A stretch of 5,905 nucleotides of DNA. Origin: Micromonosporaceae bacterium (GTDB lineage: Bacteria > Actinomycetota > Actinomycetes > Mycobacteriales > Micromonosporaceae). This document shows, piece by piece, positions 5,562 through 5,905 of this stretch. Each line of letters opens with the position of its first letter. The first letter of the stretch is position 1. The DNA is taken from NCBI GenBank assembly GCA_019689695.1, contig JADGHA010000291.1:1-5905 (forward strand), in the 5' to 3' direction. A program made the translations under genes and the position numbers. The notes below the pieces were generated by a model. That model was not told where the DNA came from, did no database searches, and saw only the letters and a program-made list of their open reading frames with translations.

Positions 5562-5905
5562 ATGTGCGCCGGGGGTCACGCTCGTCCGCGGGGTGAGGCG
5601 ATCGACCTGCATAGCCGGACCCTGGCCGACTTCGAGCGGGTGCTTGGCCCGGATCACCCGGAGACCCTGCTGTCGCGGAACAACCTCGCCACCGCCTATG
5701 AGGCGGTGGGGCGGCTGGATGAGGCGATCGGCCTGTTCACCCGTACACTGGCTGATCGTGAGCGGGTGCTTGGCCCGGATCACCCGGACACCCTGGTCTC
5801 GCGGAACAACCTCGCTGCCGCTACCAGGCGGTGGGGCGGATGGACGAGGCCGAAGAATCGCCACCTGCTGCTCAGGAAGAGGCCGGCAAAACGATCTCGC
5901 AGCTA
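5562..5905 (+). pseudogene. Frameshifted, partial tetratricopeptide-repeat (TPR) protein fragment
   Basis: The frame from ATG 5562 encodes 42-residue TPR units of the kinesin-light-chain-like kind common in actinomycete signalling and NB-ARC proteins. Repeat 1 starts at GEAIDLH (5592), with ERVLGPDHPETL and SRNNLATAYEAVGRLD. Repeat 2 starts at EAIGLF (5721), with ERVLGPDHPDTL and SRNNLAA. Such repeats bind other proteins. At about 5821 one base is missing: the expected AYQAVGRMDEA continues only in another frame. The spacing between repeat starts is 126 bases (5595 to 5721) and then 125 (to 5846). In the restored frame the next residues, EESPPAAQEEAGKTISQL, no longer look like TPR. The ATG at 5562 has no ribosome binding site; the frame is open further upstream, and TNTLMCAGGHARPRGEA weakly resembles a preceding repeat, so the true 5' end is probably lost. 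The window ends before any stop. Confidence 0.6.
5595..5845 (+). repeat. 126-bp direct repeat encoding two TPR units
   Basis: Copy 1 (5595-5720) and copy 2 (5721-5845, one base short) are closely similar in DNA as well as protein. The 29 bases at 5634-5662 recur exactly at 5760-5788. This points to recent duplication or gene conversion between repeats. Confidence 0.8.

Noticed and set aside
5487..5864. A 125-codon minus-strand frame containing a repeated RVIRAKHPL motif.
   Set aside because: The repetition only mirrors the 126-bp TPR repeat on the + strand.

Overview
The window is very GC-rich, with G or C at most third codon positions, GTG starts and actinobacterial gene families. The DUF3052 protein, the AhpE-type peroxiredoxin and the 42-residue TPR repeats (..ERVLGPDHP..) together suggest a Micromonosporaceae-like actinomycete. 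That assignment is an inference from recognised families; no database search was run.

Layout, all genes on the + strand: (1) positions 1-181 are upstream sequence with a possible -10 box and an 11-bp dyad. (2) 182-1231 encodes a SorC/DeoR-type sugar-binding transcriptional regulator. (3) 1232-1401 is a gap with a GC-rich hairpin and a possible leaderless promoter. (4) 1402-3720 encodes a thiamine-pyrophosphate 2-oxo acid dehydrogenase E1 enzyme in which alpha and beta subunits are fused in one chain. (5) 3721-3983 is a gap with a two-copy 32-bp tandem repeat and a small dyad. (6) 3984-4421 encodes a DUF3052 protein, followed by two hairpins. (7) 4631-5101 encodes an AhpE/BCP-type peroxiredoxin. 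(8) 5139-5210 is tRNA-Val(UAC). (9) After the tRNA, the sequence looks decayed: a C-terminal fragment of a BASS (bile acid:sodium symporter-like) transporter with a one-base frameshift, then a TPR fragment with another one-base frameshift that runs off the window.

The regulator and the E1 enzyme may form one module, with a sugar- or sugar-phosphate-sensing repressor/activator controlling a 2-oxo acid decarboxylating enzyme. No E2 or E3 partner lies in the window. The DUF3052, peroxiredoxin and tRNA-Val genes look like a conserved actinobacterial block; from memory the first two lie close to aceE (pyruvate dehydrogenase E1) in Mycobacterium tuberculosis. Here a different, fused E1 lies beside them. 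I see no clear new defence or mobile system. The parts most worth a second look are the unusual cofactor motif of the fused E1, the tandem repeat, and the two frameshifted remnants behind the tRNA.
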